NCBI RefSeq assembly: GCF_036962685.1
Contig: NZ_JBALOP010000044.1
Location: 49,441 to 113,440 of the forward strand
DNA length: 64,000 nucleotides
Direction: 5' to 3'
Origin: Ferdinandcohnia sp036962685
Lineage (GTDB): Bacteria > Bacillota > Bacilli > Bacillales > Bacillaceae_L
Shown: positions 1 to 8,152 of the stretch, piece after piece
How the letters are laid out: each line of letters starts with the position of its first letter
How positions within the stretch are numbered: the first letter of the stretch is position 1
Made by a program: the position numbers and the translations under genes
Notes under the pieces: model-generated
Database searches by the model: none
Seen by the model: only the letters and a program-made list of their open reading frames with translations
What the model was told of the DNA's origin: nothing

Positions 1-1
1 T

Positions 2-523
2 TACATACGTCATGAGGATAATGAGAAAATCTACTTTTTAATTAAAACAAAGGCTGATGAGTATTGCTTTACAAATATTGCCTTCATCCATGTTGACGGT
101 GCCAATGCTGTTTCTTCTAAAAGATTATTAAAGCGCTACCCATATTCACAGCATAAAATCACAAATGTATTTCTTGAAACTGCTGGCAGAGTTGACTTAG
201 ATATCGAGATTAAATTCAATCTAGGAAATCAAGCCTTTAGTATTGATGTAGATAAAAGACAGCTTGATAAATTAAATGATTTATATAAAGCACTCGTTTA
301 TATATCCGAGATCATCCATGAAAATAACGTCATGTACGATATGGCGATCAATAGCTTAGATAAAGCGGTAACCGTCTTACATAATTCAAGAACATCAGAA
401 ATTCAGCTTTCTGAAGAATACAAACAATTAACAGAATACAGCTTCTCTTGGCTCTCATCCGCACGAGATCAATACCACAAAAAAGACTTTGGCGAAGTAT
501 TCGAAAAGTATATTAATAACTAA
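2..523 (+). CDS. yvbH: PH domain protein, YvbH-like (5' truncated by window)
   Basis: An open frame runs from the first bases of the window to a TAA at 521-523, so the start lies upstream. The visible 173 residues begin with the second half of a bacterial PH-like domain: the stretch YSQHKITNVFLETAG, then alternating polar/hydrophobic strands (DLDIEIKFNLG). A helical region follows, as in Bacillus YvbH, whose C-terminal hairpin is an oligomerisation region. Its molecular role is unknown. A long ATG-initiated reading within it (332) is only an internal Met. A hairpin at 534-587 follows the stop. The family call rests on remembered similarity and is fairly secure; no function can be given. Confidence 0.75.
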   Translation, partial: YIRHEDNEKIYFLIKTKADEYCFTNIAFIHVDGANAVSSKRLLKRYPYSQHKITNVFLETAGRVDLDIEIKFNLGNQAFSIDVDKRQLDKLNDLYKALVYISEIIHENNVMYDMAINSLDKAVTVLHNSRTSEIQLSEEYKQLTEYSFSWLSSARDQYHKKDFGEVFEKYINN

Positions 524-533
524 AAATATAAAA

Positions 534-587
534 ATCGGTGCCTGATTCCCAGCGAGTTTACTAGTTCACTGGGTGCCAGGCACCGAT
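534..587. terminator. Inverted repeat / likely ykuK terminator
   Basis: The arms ATCGGTGCCTG (534-544) and CAGGCACCGAT (577-587) are perfect complements, with an inner ATTCCCAG/CACTGGGT partial stem. On the minus strand the stem is followed by TTTTTATATTTTT, so it can terminate ykuK. GGTGCC-type palindromes are common dispersed elements between Bacillaceae genes, so it may be a captured repeat used as a terminator. Confidence 0.6.
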
Positions 588-629
588 TCCGTTTTACCTT
601 GTTAGCTGGGCTACAAGCCTCTAACGGTT

Positions 630-1166
630 TTATTTGGTGTAACGGTTTGCGTAGCATGAGGCCACGAATGCATTTGGTTTTATTTTCGGCTCCACACCAA
701 TCGCTTCCATACGTGTTACCATTTCCTTCACAAATTCACGTGTTTTGTTTCGATTCCCTGCCCCGATATCAATATGCCCCTCCATTGTGAATGAGGCTCC
801 ATCGTAAAGATGTGGCAGCACAATATCAATGAGTTGATTTTTCTTTTCCTCTGTAAATAATGAAACAATTTCCTCCGATAATGATAATTCATAGGAAATG
901 CGCTCGTGCAAATGCTCCATTCTTCTTGGAACAACCACTTTTCGAATACATGCCCACACACCTTTTCCTTCATTCAGTATCACAACACCTGTAATAAAGG
1001 TGGTTTGCCTTGGATGCACTTGTGAATCTGTACCAATGATGAGTCTAAATTTCCCACTTGGCTCAGATTGTATGAACTCTAAAATATGTTCAAAAACCCG
1101 CTCAAATGACATTCGTTTTTCCATTAGATTTTTAAATAAGAAGTGATTGTTTGAATTGTTTTTCAT
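630..1166 (-). CDS. ykuK: YkuK family RNase H-like protein (DUF458)
   Basis: 178 residues, the usual length for YkuK. The conserved start of the RNase H-like fold is visible as MSFERVFEHI, then LIIGTDSQVHP near residue 44 (an Asp-containing first strand), TGVVILNEGKG, a Glu-rich helix (SYELSLSEEIV), and the C-terminal motif HIDIGAGNRNKT with SCYANRYTK at the end. The fold suggests nucleic acid binding or cleavage, but no substrate is established. It is transcribed alone, convergent with the YvbH-like gene. The ATG at 1166 gives the full family length; an internal Met (MSFERV) is also possible. Confidence 0.85.
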   Translation of the reverse strand: MKNNSNNHFLFKNLMEKRMSFERVFEHILEFIQSEPSGKFRLIIGTDSQVHPRQTTFITGVVILNEGKGVWACIRKVVVPRRMEHLHERISYELSLSEEIVSLFTEEKKNQLIDIVLPHLYDGASFTMEGHIDIGAGNRNKTREFVKEMVTRMEAIGVEPKIKPNAFVASCYANRYTK

Positions 1167-1386
1167 AAATTCAGATCACAACTTTCCCGGTCCTTTTCTG
1201 ACCTGCTTTTATACATTTTATGACCGGAAATTAGATAATGTGTGCTAAATAATGATTTGGTACAAAAATTGGATGTCCACGATTACAAAACACGCCTTTT
1301 TTCCTAGTACTTTATTACCTATTTTTACCTTTACCTAAACTGTATAATATTACCATAAACCTAAATTGGAGCGTGCATGGAACAAA

Positions 1387-2157
1387 ATGAAAATTCAATC
1401 CATTGACCCATTTGATTCGATTCTCTCAGATGCCATAAGTAATCCGATGAAGCGTTATTATTTTTACAAAGCTTTACTGGATTTAGAGTTAGTCGCAATT
1501 GGCACTGTTTCCTCGGATAGCAGAAACAGTGAGCCTTCTCTGAATCTCAAATACTTTGAAATGAATAATGAGCTGGTGCTCCCTGTATACTCAAGCGTCG
1601 AGAAATTCAACTCAATTTATAAAGGAAAATATAAATATATTAAAATAACAACTCGTCTACTCCTACAATTAATTGACCTAGAAACCCCTTGGATCCTAAA
1701 TCCTGGTTTTGATATAAGTAAGAAGATCATCCAAGAAGAACTTGAAACCTTACGTGACGAAAGAATTCTTCATTACTTTTTTGAGGAGTTAGCACTCGAG
1801 GAAAAACAGAATTTCCTAACAAGCCAGATGACAGAAATCCCTCATTCCGTCCTTGAGGAAATTTCCGATAAACTTAAAAACTTTCCTACTATAAAAAATG
1901 CTTATTTTACACATCTATATAATCCCGCTAAATCAAGCAATCCAATCCCTGTAATTGGACTTAATGTAGACCAAGAAGCGGAAAATTCGGAAAAACTTTT
2001 ATCACATGTATTTGAAGTAGTGAATGAAAATACCGAGCAGCGAATAGAGATTCTGATTCTTCTTGAAAATCTACCACTAACAAATTCAATCATTGACGGG
2101 ACCGAGCCCTTTTATATTCGAGCAACAATTGATGATTTAAAGTCCATGTTCCGATAG
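1387..2157 (+). CDS. SseB-family protein of a type VII toxin locus
   Basis: About 256 residues. The N-terminal half (KRYYFYKALLDLELVAIGTV... LPVYSS...PWILNPG) fits the SseB N-terminal domain. The C-terminal half (AYFTHLYNP...PVIGLNVD...EILILLENLPL...FYIRA) fits the SseB C-terminal domain. SseB-like proteins are often found beside polymorphic toxins, but their biochemical role is not settled; adaptor, chaperone or immunity are all possible. The ATG at 1387 is preferred. The frame extends to a TTG at 1366 near the only GGAG (1368-1371), and an out-of-frame ATG lies at 1377, so the start is uncertain. The stop is 21 bases before the toxin start, so the two are probably co-transcribed. Confidence 0.7.
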   Translation: MKIQSIDPFDSILSDAISNPMKRYYFYKALLDLELVAIGTVSSDSRNSEPSLNLKYFEMNNELVLPVYSSVEKFNSIYKGKYKYIKITTRLLLQLIDLETPWILNPGFDISKKIIQEELETLRDERILHYFFEELALEEKQNFLTSQMTEIPHSVLEEISDKLKNFPTIKNAYFTHLYNPAKSSNPIPVIGLNVDQEAENSEKLLSHVFEVVNENTEQRIEILILLENLPLTNSIIDGTEPFYIRATIDDLKSMFR

Positions 2158-2178
2158 CTTTAGAAAGGAGGTTACGAC

Positions 2179-3465
2179 TTGGCTCAAATTGATATAAAGG
2201 TGAATAGTGTTCGTTCATCAAACAGTAGACTAAAAGGAATCACTTCTGATTTGACAGATACACAGAGTCGAATATCCAGTACACGCCATGCGATTGACAG
2301 TAAAATCACAATTAGGCAAGGGATTGGTGCAAACCTAAGTAATTTGACATCCTCCATCCATGATTTAGAAAAACGTCTTAACCAACTACATAGTTTTGTT
2401 GATAATAGTATTTCACGATATGAACTAGCTGATAAACAAGTAAACTCCAATTCGCAAAAATTAACCGAGCCACCCAAAAAATCATTTTGGGAGTCAGTTG
2501 GAAAATTTTTTGGGGTCGTGGGCAACTCCGTAAAAGGATTTGCAACTGGACTCTGGGACGTAGGGGTAGCCACTGTTGAAGGAATCTGGAACATCATCAC
2601 TCACCCAGTTGAAACCTGGAATGGTCTTGTGCATGTTGTAACACACCCTGTCGAAACCGCAAAAGGAGTATGGGATGCAATCAAAACATCATGGAACGAT
2701 GATGTTATCAATGGCGATGCCGAAAGCCGTGGGAATTGGTTCGGCCGAGCCTTCGGAGAAATTGCCCTAGCAGTTGTAGGTACAAAAGGTATTGATAAAG
2801 CGGTAAAATTGACTAAGGGAGCAAAAGTTGTTGATGAGGTTGGTGGGGTTAAGGTTGAAAGAATAAATGCGGTTGAAGAGGTTGCAGCTTCAAAGATAGA
2901 TTCTACTAGAAATTCTTCGAAAATTGATGATATAAAAGAAACGACTTCACAAAGTAACCCGTTCGACAAGAATAACCCAAGTGCAAGTGTTCAAACACCT
3001 CAAAATTACACATATAATATGATTGAAAACCCAGGACCGCTCGCTGAAATTAGAGGGAATCCAGCAGCGAACTTCTTTGGAGGAAAGTATAACACCGAAA
3101 TATTAGAAGCAGATACTATTCTTTATCGTTCCGGTAAAAGAGGGGGATTAACAATCCCTGGTCAAGAAAAAAATGCACTTGGTCAATGGTTTACGAGAGA
3201 GGCAGCAGATTCGGCAATAAAGGTACGTATAGACTCGGCGGTTAAAGCACAATGGATTGATCCCAAAACTGGTGCACTTACAGGTATTTCTCCAATTGAA
3301 TCAACTTATGCAATCAGAATACCAAAAGGAACAACCATATATGAAGGTCCAGTTGGATACCAAGGTGGACCTTACCTTGGTGGGGAGGATAGTATTCAAA
3401 TTTTTATAAAAGAACCTTGGAAAATAAAAGGAATTAACGTAATTAGTGAAACACCAATTAAATAG
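2179..3465 (+). CDS. WXG/LXG-like polymorphic toxin with putative ADP-ribosyltransferase tip
   Basis: 428 residues starting at TTG after a strong AAAGGAGG (2163-2170). Residues 1-95 are a helical, Gln/Ser-rich WXG100-like segment with no signal peptide, as expected for ESX/type VII export. Residues about 105-215 form the Trp- and Gly-rich pre-toxin region with repeated HPVETW/HPVETA motifs. The last 140 residues look like an ADP-ribosyltransferase-type toxin: LYRSG (R317), QWFT (336-339), IPKGTTIYEG, then GGPYLGG and SIQIFI (Q407). These resemble TreTu-like toxins, but the fold and catalytic residues are inferred. The T7SS apparatus is not in this window. Immunity candidates follow directly. 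Confidence 0.75.
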   Translation: MAQIDIKVNSVRSSNSRLKGITSDLTDTQSRISSTRHAIDSKITIRQGIGANLSNLTSSIHDLEKRLNQLHSFVDNSISRYELADKQVNSNSQKLTEPPKKSFWESVGKFFGVVGNSVKGFATGLWDVGVATVEGIWNIITHPVETWNGLVHVVTHPVETAKGVWDAIKTSWNDDVINGDAESRGNWFGRAFGEIALAVVGTKGIDKAVKLTKGAKVVDEVGGVKVERINAVEEVAASKIDSTRNSSKIDDIKETTSQSNPFDKNNPSASVQTPQNYTYNMIENPGPLAEIRGNPAANFFGGKYNTEILEADTILYRSGKRGGLTIPGQEKNALGQWFTREAADSAIKVRIDSAVKAQWIDPKTGALTGISPIESTYAIRIPKGTTIYEGPVGYQGGPYLGGEDSIQIFIKEPWKIKGINVISETPIK

Positions 3466-3475
3466 GAGGAATCAA

Positions 3476-3808
3476 ATGATGTCCGTTAAAAATATACTTA
3501 ATACTTCACAACATATTTTCAAAGAATTAAATGAAATTATTGAACAAAACAATAACGGGGAATTCAACTATCACATATCCGAAATAAAATACGCGATTCA
3601 ACTAATCAATAACTGTATTGAAAACGATTATGCAGACTCTATAGATGTAATAAATGAACTCAAAAACATTCAGCAAAAAATTTATCCCCCAAGAGGAGGT
3701 CTATCGGATTTTTTCATCTGGAAATCCGATTATGAAGAAAGAATAAAAGCTAATGAGCCATTTGAAAAACTTTCGGATGAACTCTGGCAATTACTGCAAC
3801 AAGATTAA
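3476..3808 (+). CDS. Probable cognate immunity protein
   Basis: 110 residues, mainly helical and acidic, with no signal peptide. The ATG at 3476 is chosen because AGGAGG sits at 3465-3470, overlapping the toxin stop region. The frame could extend upstream into the toxin gene, but without a better start. The C-terminal half carries a distinctive PPRGGLSDFFIW and a helix ending in LWQLLQQD. The family was not recognised with certainty. Its position immediately after a polymorphic toxin and its tight coupling suggest it neutralises that toxin; this is inference from context only. Confidence 0.6.
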   Translation: MMSVKNILNTSQHIFKELNEIIEQNNNGEFNYHISEIKYAIQLINNCIENDYADSIDVINELKNIQQKIYPPRGGLSDFFIWKSDYEERIKANEPFEKLSDELWQLLQQD

Positions 3809-3854
3809 TACCTAAAAAATTTATTTAGTTAGGAGTATTCACGAGAACAAAGTT

Positions 3855-4325
3855 ATGAGCCAATATTCAATTTATCAAAATAAAATCTACCAAGTAAGTA
3901 TTCATGGTCAAGTAATTCATTTAATTAGTTCAAAAAAAGAAAACGGCTTTCATGAACTTATTGATATAGTAGGAAACAAGCACGATGACATTTTTATTAA
4001 AGAGGTTTCTTTGGATGATGTTGAACTAGTTTATGAGTTAAAAATTAACGCAGTTTATTGTGGTAAGGAATTCGAAACATATGGAGTAGATTCTTCTAAT
4101 TTGGAAAAAAAATACATTCTATTATTTAGCATGGAGTTTGAAGATGTAAATGACTACGGCTTCAGAAAACACGAGCAATTTGTATACCAAAAGCAAGTTG
4201 CACTTGATGACATTGATGCACTAGTTGAAATTAAAAAGCCAATCCTAAAGTGGGAGAACAAGCCTGAAACAAAGATAACAATTCCCAACAATTTGATTCG
4301 GGAATATTTAAGTAAATTGTGTTAG
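3855..4325 (+). CDS. Hypothetical protein, possible second immunity gene
   Basis: 156 residues, starting MSQYSIYQNKIYQVSIHG; probably soluble, with no signal peptide or membrane segment. It reads as alternating beta strands with many acidic residues, then a short C-terminal helix (IREYLSKLC). The AGGAG at 3831-3835 is about 20 bases from the ATG, so the ribosome site is weak or the true start differs. It follows the immunity candidate by 46 bases on the same strand. Polymorphic toxin loci often carry arrays of immunity genes, and this is the likeliest role. No family was recognised. Confidence 0.5.
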   Translation: MSQYSIYQNKIYQVSIHGQVIHLISSKKENGFHELIDIVGNKHDDIFIKEVSLDDVELVYELKINAVYCGKEFETYGVDSSNLEKKYILLFSMEFEDVNDYGFRKHEQFVYQKQVALDDIDALVEIKKPILKWENKPETKITIPNNLIREYLSKLC

Positions 4326-4466
4326 CTGGCGGAGTTTTGGAAGTGGATTACAGTGAATGTGGTATAAAATCACAATTTCGAAAGTCAATCTGAAGAAGAG
4401 GCATGAAATAATTATAAATATATTCTGGAATTATTGAAATAAGGTAAGAGATATCATGCTGGATTT

Positions 4467-4667
4467 ATGAAGGACATTTCGGCTTCAATTTCACTCCGCT
4501 TTGTCCTTCATCGGGGTTATGAAGGACATTTCGGCCTCAAATCCAATCCGTTTTGTCCTTCATCGGGCTTATGAAGGACATTTCGGCTTCGATTTCGATC
4601 CGTTTTGTCCTTCATTGGGCTTATGAAGGACATTTCAGATTCAATTTCAATCCGTTTTGTCCTTCAT
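4467..4667. repeat. Four tandem 52-bp hairpin units
   Basis: Units start at 4467, 4519, 4571 and 4623, spaced exactly 52 bases. Each opens with ATGAAGGACATTTC and closes with TGTCCTTCAT, so each can fold into a 10-bp stem with a loop of about 25 bases. The loops are similar but not identical (for example GGCTTCAATTTC versus GGCCTCAAATCC). The rest of 4326-4722 holds nothing else recognisable except a short GTCCCTCTGGTCCC remnant near 4713. Purpose unknown. Confidence 0.9.
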
Positions 4668-4722
4668 CAAACACTGCCAAATAACACCCCACCTAGAACC
4701 ATGAGAACCGTCCCTCTGGTCC

Positions 4723-5100
4723 CTACTGCTCTCTCTCTCCTTCAATTTCGATGATCCCCTTCAAGTCGTCCTGGACGCTTTGTGGAGCGAGGGGAACCTT
4801 GGATCGGTAAGCGGAGCGCATGATGACGTGCGCGGAAACTGGGGCAGTCAAAAATACAAAGAAGATTCCTAGAAATAAGCGAATGCTAAATGTACCTTCC
4901 ATTATGAAAAATAGAAATGTTCCTACTAAGATAAACAGAACTCCCATCGTCGAGCTCTTGGATGCTGCATGGGCACGAGAGTATACATCTGGTAACCGAA
5001 TCAGTCCAACAGCACTTAAAAAACTAAAGATGGTCCCTACCAAAATCGATAATACTGCAAGAAGTTCTACTACCTCAATCGGATTGTTTACGTCGCTCAA
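4723..5100 (-). CDS. mrpG: Na+/H+ antiporter subunit MrpG (MnhG)
   Basis: Small membrane subunit with three hydrophobic segments and the family motif GLIRLPDVYSRAHAASKSSTMG. It is the last gene of the seven-gene Mrp complex, which exchanges cytoplasmic Na+ for external H+. The frame is open further up, but a TTG at 5100 lies 6-8 bases after AAAGAGGTG and gives 125 residues, matching family length. It overlaps the end of mrpF by 26 bases, so translation is probably coupled. The C-terminal tail is acidic (EIEGEREQ). Confidence 0.9.
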   Translation of the reverse strand: MSDVNNPIEVVELLAVLSILVGTIFSFLSAVGLIRLPDVYSRAHAASKSSTMGVLFILVGTFLFFIMEGTFSIRLFLGIFFVFLTAPVSAHVIMRSAYRSKVPLAPQSVQDDLKGIIEIEGEREQ

Positions 5101-5362
5101 TGACAACACCTCTTTCAATAAATCTCGCAAAGGCGATTGTGCCAACGAAGGATAGAATTCCGATCAATAAAATTACTTCAAAAAAACCGGTATTTCTTAA
5201 AAACACAGAAAAAATCGCAACTCCCGAAATGATATTGATCCCTAGCACATCAAGTGCCTGAACACGGTCAGAGGCTGACGGCCCCTTCACTAAGCGATAA
5301 ATCGTAGCAAAAATAGAAAATGTAAGAAAACCCAATGAAATCATTAAAATTGTTTTAATCAT
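5075..5362 (-). CDS. mrpF: Na+/H+ antiporter subunit MrpF
   Basis: 95 residues with three transmembrane helices and the family motif RLVKGPSASDRVQALDVLG in the first cytoplasmic loop, which carries the conserved Asp. It is part of the membrane Mrp antiporter complex. The start ATG sits next to the stop of mrpE at 5362 and the end overlaps mrpG, so the E-F-G genes form one translational block. Confidence 0.95.
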   Translation of the reverse strand: MIKTILMISLGFLTFSIFATIYRLVKGPSASDRVQALDVLGINIISGVAIFSVFLRNTGFFEVILLIGILSFVGTIAFARFIERGVVIERRKQSD

Positions 5363-5838
5363 TAGCGCGTCACCCTCTTTATCGCCTCTTCGAATTTTGC
5401 TGTTGAACGTAACACAGCATCACTTGATTCAGGGATATCCATGGCATGGATATAAAACTTTTTCTCGTCGTGTGAAACTTCAACCACAACCGACCCAGGA
5501 GTTAATGTTAATAACATCGCAAGCAAGGTTATTTCCAAGTCCCCTTCCAGCTCCGTCTCTAGGGTAAAAATGCCCGGAGTAATATTAATCTTCGGTCTCA
5601 TAACCTGCTTTACAACTAAAACACTAGAAGTAAATAACTCATGTATAAAGACAAAAAATAACTTTATGATGGCAAGTAAAGTCACCAAATAAAATTGATG
5701 AGGAAAATACCTTCGCAGTATAAATAGCACGATTAAACCAAACAAATATCCACTAAAAAAGGTTAGAACGGTCCAGCTATCCTGGAGAAACATCCAAATA
5801 AAACCGATCATCAAATTGATTAGAACCTGCATGGGCAT
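5362..5838 (-). CDS. mrpE: Na+/H+ antiporter subunit MrpE
   Basis: 158 residues from the ATG at 5838, the same length as Bacillus MrpE. AGGAAGG lies about 10 bases upstream; a GTG at 5847 would be too close to it. Two N-terminal hydrophobic helices and an amphipathic segment precede the conserved core LTLTPGSVVVEVSHDEKKFYIHAMD. MrpE is needed for full activity and assembly of the antiporter. A 67-base gap separates it from mrpD. Confidence 0.93.
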   Translation of the reverse strand: MPMQVLINLMIGFIWMFLQDSWTVLTFFSGYLFGLIVLFILRRYFPHQFYLVTLLAIIKLFFVFIHELFTSSVLVVKQVMRPKINITPGIFTLETELEGDLEITLLAMLLTLTPGSVVVEVSHDEKKFYIHAMDIPESSDAVLRSTAKFEEAIKRVTR

Positions 5839-5905
5839 TGATACCACCCCTTCCTATATAGAAATGCCACGTGAATCTTTGAATTGCTTACGTTGCTTCC
5901 AAACT

Positions 5906-7396
5906 CTACTCACTAAAAGCACTACCTAAAACTGCATCAATATAGATGCTCGGATTCATAATGACTTCAACAGCAAGGTCAACATACTCACTAATCCCTT
6001 GTGCCCCTACTCCAAGAGCAATTGTCAAAGCGGTAAGAATGCCCATCGGAAGTAGCATACCTTTTAATGACTTTGTTTCACTTTCTTCAGGTACGTCAGT
6101 GTAACCCCAAAATCCGTTCATAAAGATTTTCATAATCGAGTACAGAACCATTAAGCTAGTCAACAAGCCAATTCCACCTAGCCAGAAATAACCGGAAGCG
6201 AATGTGCCTTCTGTGATAAAGATCTTTCCTAAGAACCCGCTTAAAGGAGGTATTCCTGATAGCGACAAAGCGGCAATGAAAAACATCCAGCCGAATTTTG
6301 GCTGTAGCCGCATGACCCCGCTGAATTCTTTTAAATTACTAGTCCCAGTAAAATAAATAAGCGTTCCGCCTAATAGAAAAATAAGTGCTTTCACGATCAT
6401 ATCGTGGATTAAATAATAGATCGAACCCGTAATCCCTTCTGCTGTAAGCGAGGCGATACCAGCTAAAATAAAACCAACGCCAACGACCACATTGTAGGTA
6501 ATGATTCTTTTTATATCCCAATAAGCAACGGCCCCGAACGCTCCAAGCAGCATCGTAGCGGCTGCTAAAATACCGATTAATAAATGCGTCACCTCTGGCT
6601 CGTGATAGAACAGAAGCGTGAATACTCTCATAATCGAATAAATTCCTACCTTTGTTAAAAGCGCTGCAAATATAGCTGCAATCGCTGTTGGCGGGGCACT
6701 GTATGAGCCTGGCAGCCAAAAGAATAAAAACAGACCTGCCTTTAAACTAAAGACGATTAAAAATAAAATCGCAACAGTCGTCATGACGCCATCCTGTCCA
6801 ACCTCAGCAATGCGAACAGATAGATGAGCCATATTCAGTGTACCTGTCAATGCATATAAATAGGCAACTGCCACTAAAAATAAAAATGAAGAAATCAAGT
6901 TCACTAAGATATATTTGATTGATTCACGCAGTTGGCCTTTCGTACCACCTAACGAAATCAGGACATATGATGAAACAAGCATGACTTCAAAACAAACGAA
7001 CAGGTTAAAAATATCACCTGTCAGGAAGGAACCATTCACACCAGTAATTAAAAATAAAAAGAGCGGATAAAAATAAAATAACTCTCTATCCTCTCCGATT
7101 GTTTTAAAGGCATAAACTAGACAACAAAATGCTACAACACTTGTGACCATAACTAAGATTACAGCTAACATGTCTGCAACCATACTTACACCAAATGGAG
7201 CTTCCCAGCCCCCTAATTGAAGAACTTGAATACCATCTATTTTAATTCGATGCATGAGCATCAAAGAAATCACAAATATACTGATGACCGCAACAAGACT
7301 AACCACTCTGTGCAGCTTTATATTTTTTCGAAATATCACCAAAATCATCCCCACAATTAGAGGAATGATTATTGGAAAAATGACTAAATTACCCAT
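5906..7396 (-). CDS. mrpD: Na+/H+ antiporter subunit MrpD
   Basis: 496 residues, about 14 transmembrane helices, homologous to the ND4/NuoM-type proton-pumping subunits of complex I. Visible signatures are LFVCFEVMLVSSYVLISLGG (helix with the conserved Glu), SLKAGLFLFFWLPGSYSAPP and LLTKVGIYSIMR (Lys residues of the proton path), and LSLSGIPPLSGFLGK. It starts 8 bases inside the end of mrpC. It forms one of the two large ion-conducting subunits of the Mrp complex. Confidence 0.96.
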   Translation of the reverse strand: MGNLVIFPIIIPLIVGMILVIFRKNIKLHRVVSLVAVISIFVISLMLMHRIKIDGIQVLQLGGWEAPFGVSMVADMLAVILVMVTSVVAFCCLVYAFKTIGEDRELFYFYPLFLFLITGVNGSFLTGDIFNLFVCFEVMLVSSYVLISLGGTKGQLRESIKYILVNLISSFLFLVAVAYLYALTGTLNMAHLSVRIAEVGQDGVMTTVAILFLIVFSLKAGLFLFFWLPGSYSAPPTAIAAIFAALLTKVGIYSIMRVFTLLFYHEPEVTHLLIGILAAATMLLGAFGAVAYWDIKRIITYNVVVGVGFILAGIASLTAEGITGSIYYLIHDMIVKALIFLLGGTLIYFTGTSNLKEFSGVMRLQPKFGWMFFIAALSLSGIPPLSGFLGKIFITEGTFASGYFWLGGIGLLTSLMVLYSIMKIFMNGFWGYTDVPEESETKSLKGMLLPMGILTALTIALGVGAQGISEYVDLAVEVIMNPSIYIDAVLGSAFSE

Positions 7397-7727
7397 CGCT
7401 TTTACCTCTCAAGCTTCTAGTATCGTCCGTGCCTAACACCTTATACGCACGGTAGCTTAGTACTAAAAATAAGGCTGTTGTTGCAAAGTTAATGACAATT
7501 GCTGTTAAAAGAAGTGCCTGTGGCAATGAATCAACATAGGATAAGCCCTTTATTCCCAGCAAGGGAGGTCCACCTTTTTCAAGTCCTCCCATTGTAATTA
7601 TGAGTAAGTTCACACCATGACCGAGGATAGATGTTCCTAAAATGATTCGTAATAGAGTTTTTGTTAAAATGAGATAAATCCCGATTGCAAATAAGATTCC
7701 TACTAGAATAGACATTAAAGTTTCCAT
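7389..7727 (-). CDS. mrpC: Na+/H+ antiporter subunit MrpC
   Basis: 112 residues, three transmembrane helices, related to the NuoK subunit of complex I. The motif ILGTSILGHGVNLLIITMGG and the helix DSLPQALLLTAIVINFATTALFL are typical (NuoK-like DPLPQALVLTAIVI). The start touches the mrpB stop at 7727, and the end overlaps mrpD, so the genes are translationally coupled. Confidence 0.96.
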   Translation of the reverse strand: METLMSILVGILFAIGIYLILTKTLLRIILGTSILGHGVNLLIITMGGLEKGGPPLLGIKGLSYVDSLPQALLLTAIVINFATTALFLVLSYRAYKVLGTDDTRSLRGKSDG

Positions 7728-8152
7728 TATCGATCATCACCTATACTCATAATAATTGTGAGCGATGTTCCAATGACTGCCAAGGCGACACCTACGTCAA
7801 ATAAAACCGCTGAAGCGATCTCTGTTTCCCCGAAAACAGGAATCTCAATATATCCAAAGGTTTGTGTTAAAAACGGAGCACCAAAAAGCATGCTGCCAAA
7901 CCCTGTTCCAACTGCGATTAATACCCCAATTGCTGCAACCACTTTAAAATCGAGGGGCAGATTTTTACGAACCGTTTCAATATCAAAGGTAAGGAACAGA
8001 AGAACCAATCCCGCCGAAAATGTTAAGCCTCCAATGAAACCACCGCCAGGATGGTGGTGACCGGAAACAAACAGGTTGATTGCAAATGTAAAAATGATGA
8101 TAACTGCAACCTTTGTTACACTTCTTATAATGACATCATTCGGCTCCTTCAT
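7727..8152 (-). CDS. mrpB: Na+/H+ antiporter subunit MrpB
   Basis: 141 residues, four hydrophobic helices, MnhB domain. The conserved FVSGHHHPGGGFIGGL segment near residues 28-43 is clear. The second half has FGETEIASAVLFDVGVALAV, also typical of MnhB. It overlaps the last 17 bases of mrpA. A related MnhB-like domain also forms the end of MrpA in this family. Confidence 0.96.
   Translation of the reverse strand: MKEPNDVIIRSVTKVAVIIIFTFAINLFVSGHHHPGGGFIGGLTFSAGLVLLFLTFDIETVRKNLPLDFKVVAAIGVLIAVGTGFGSMLFGAPFLTQTFGYIEIPVFGETEIASAVLFDVGVALAVIGTSLTIIMSIGDDR

Noticed and set aside
4467..4667. CRISPR array
   Set aside because: The between-stem sequences are related to each other, the unit is a hairpin of 52 bp with no unique spacers, and there are no cas genes.
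4820..5155. 111-residue plus-strand ORF over mrpG/mrpF
   Set aside because: Antisense shadow of clearly conserved mrp genes; Lys/Arg-rich composition without family resemblance.
6339..6719. 126-residue minus-strand ORF inside mrpD
   Set aside because: Alternative frame of mrpD, with no start signals and low-complexity aromatic/Arg content.
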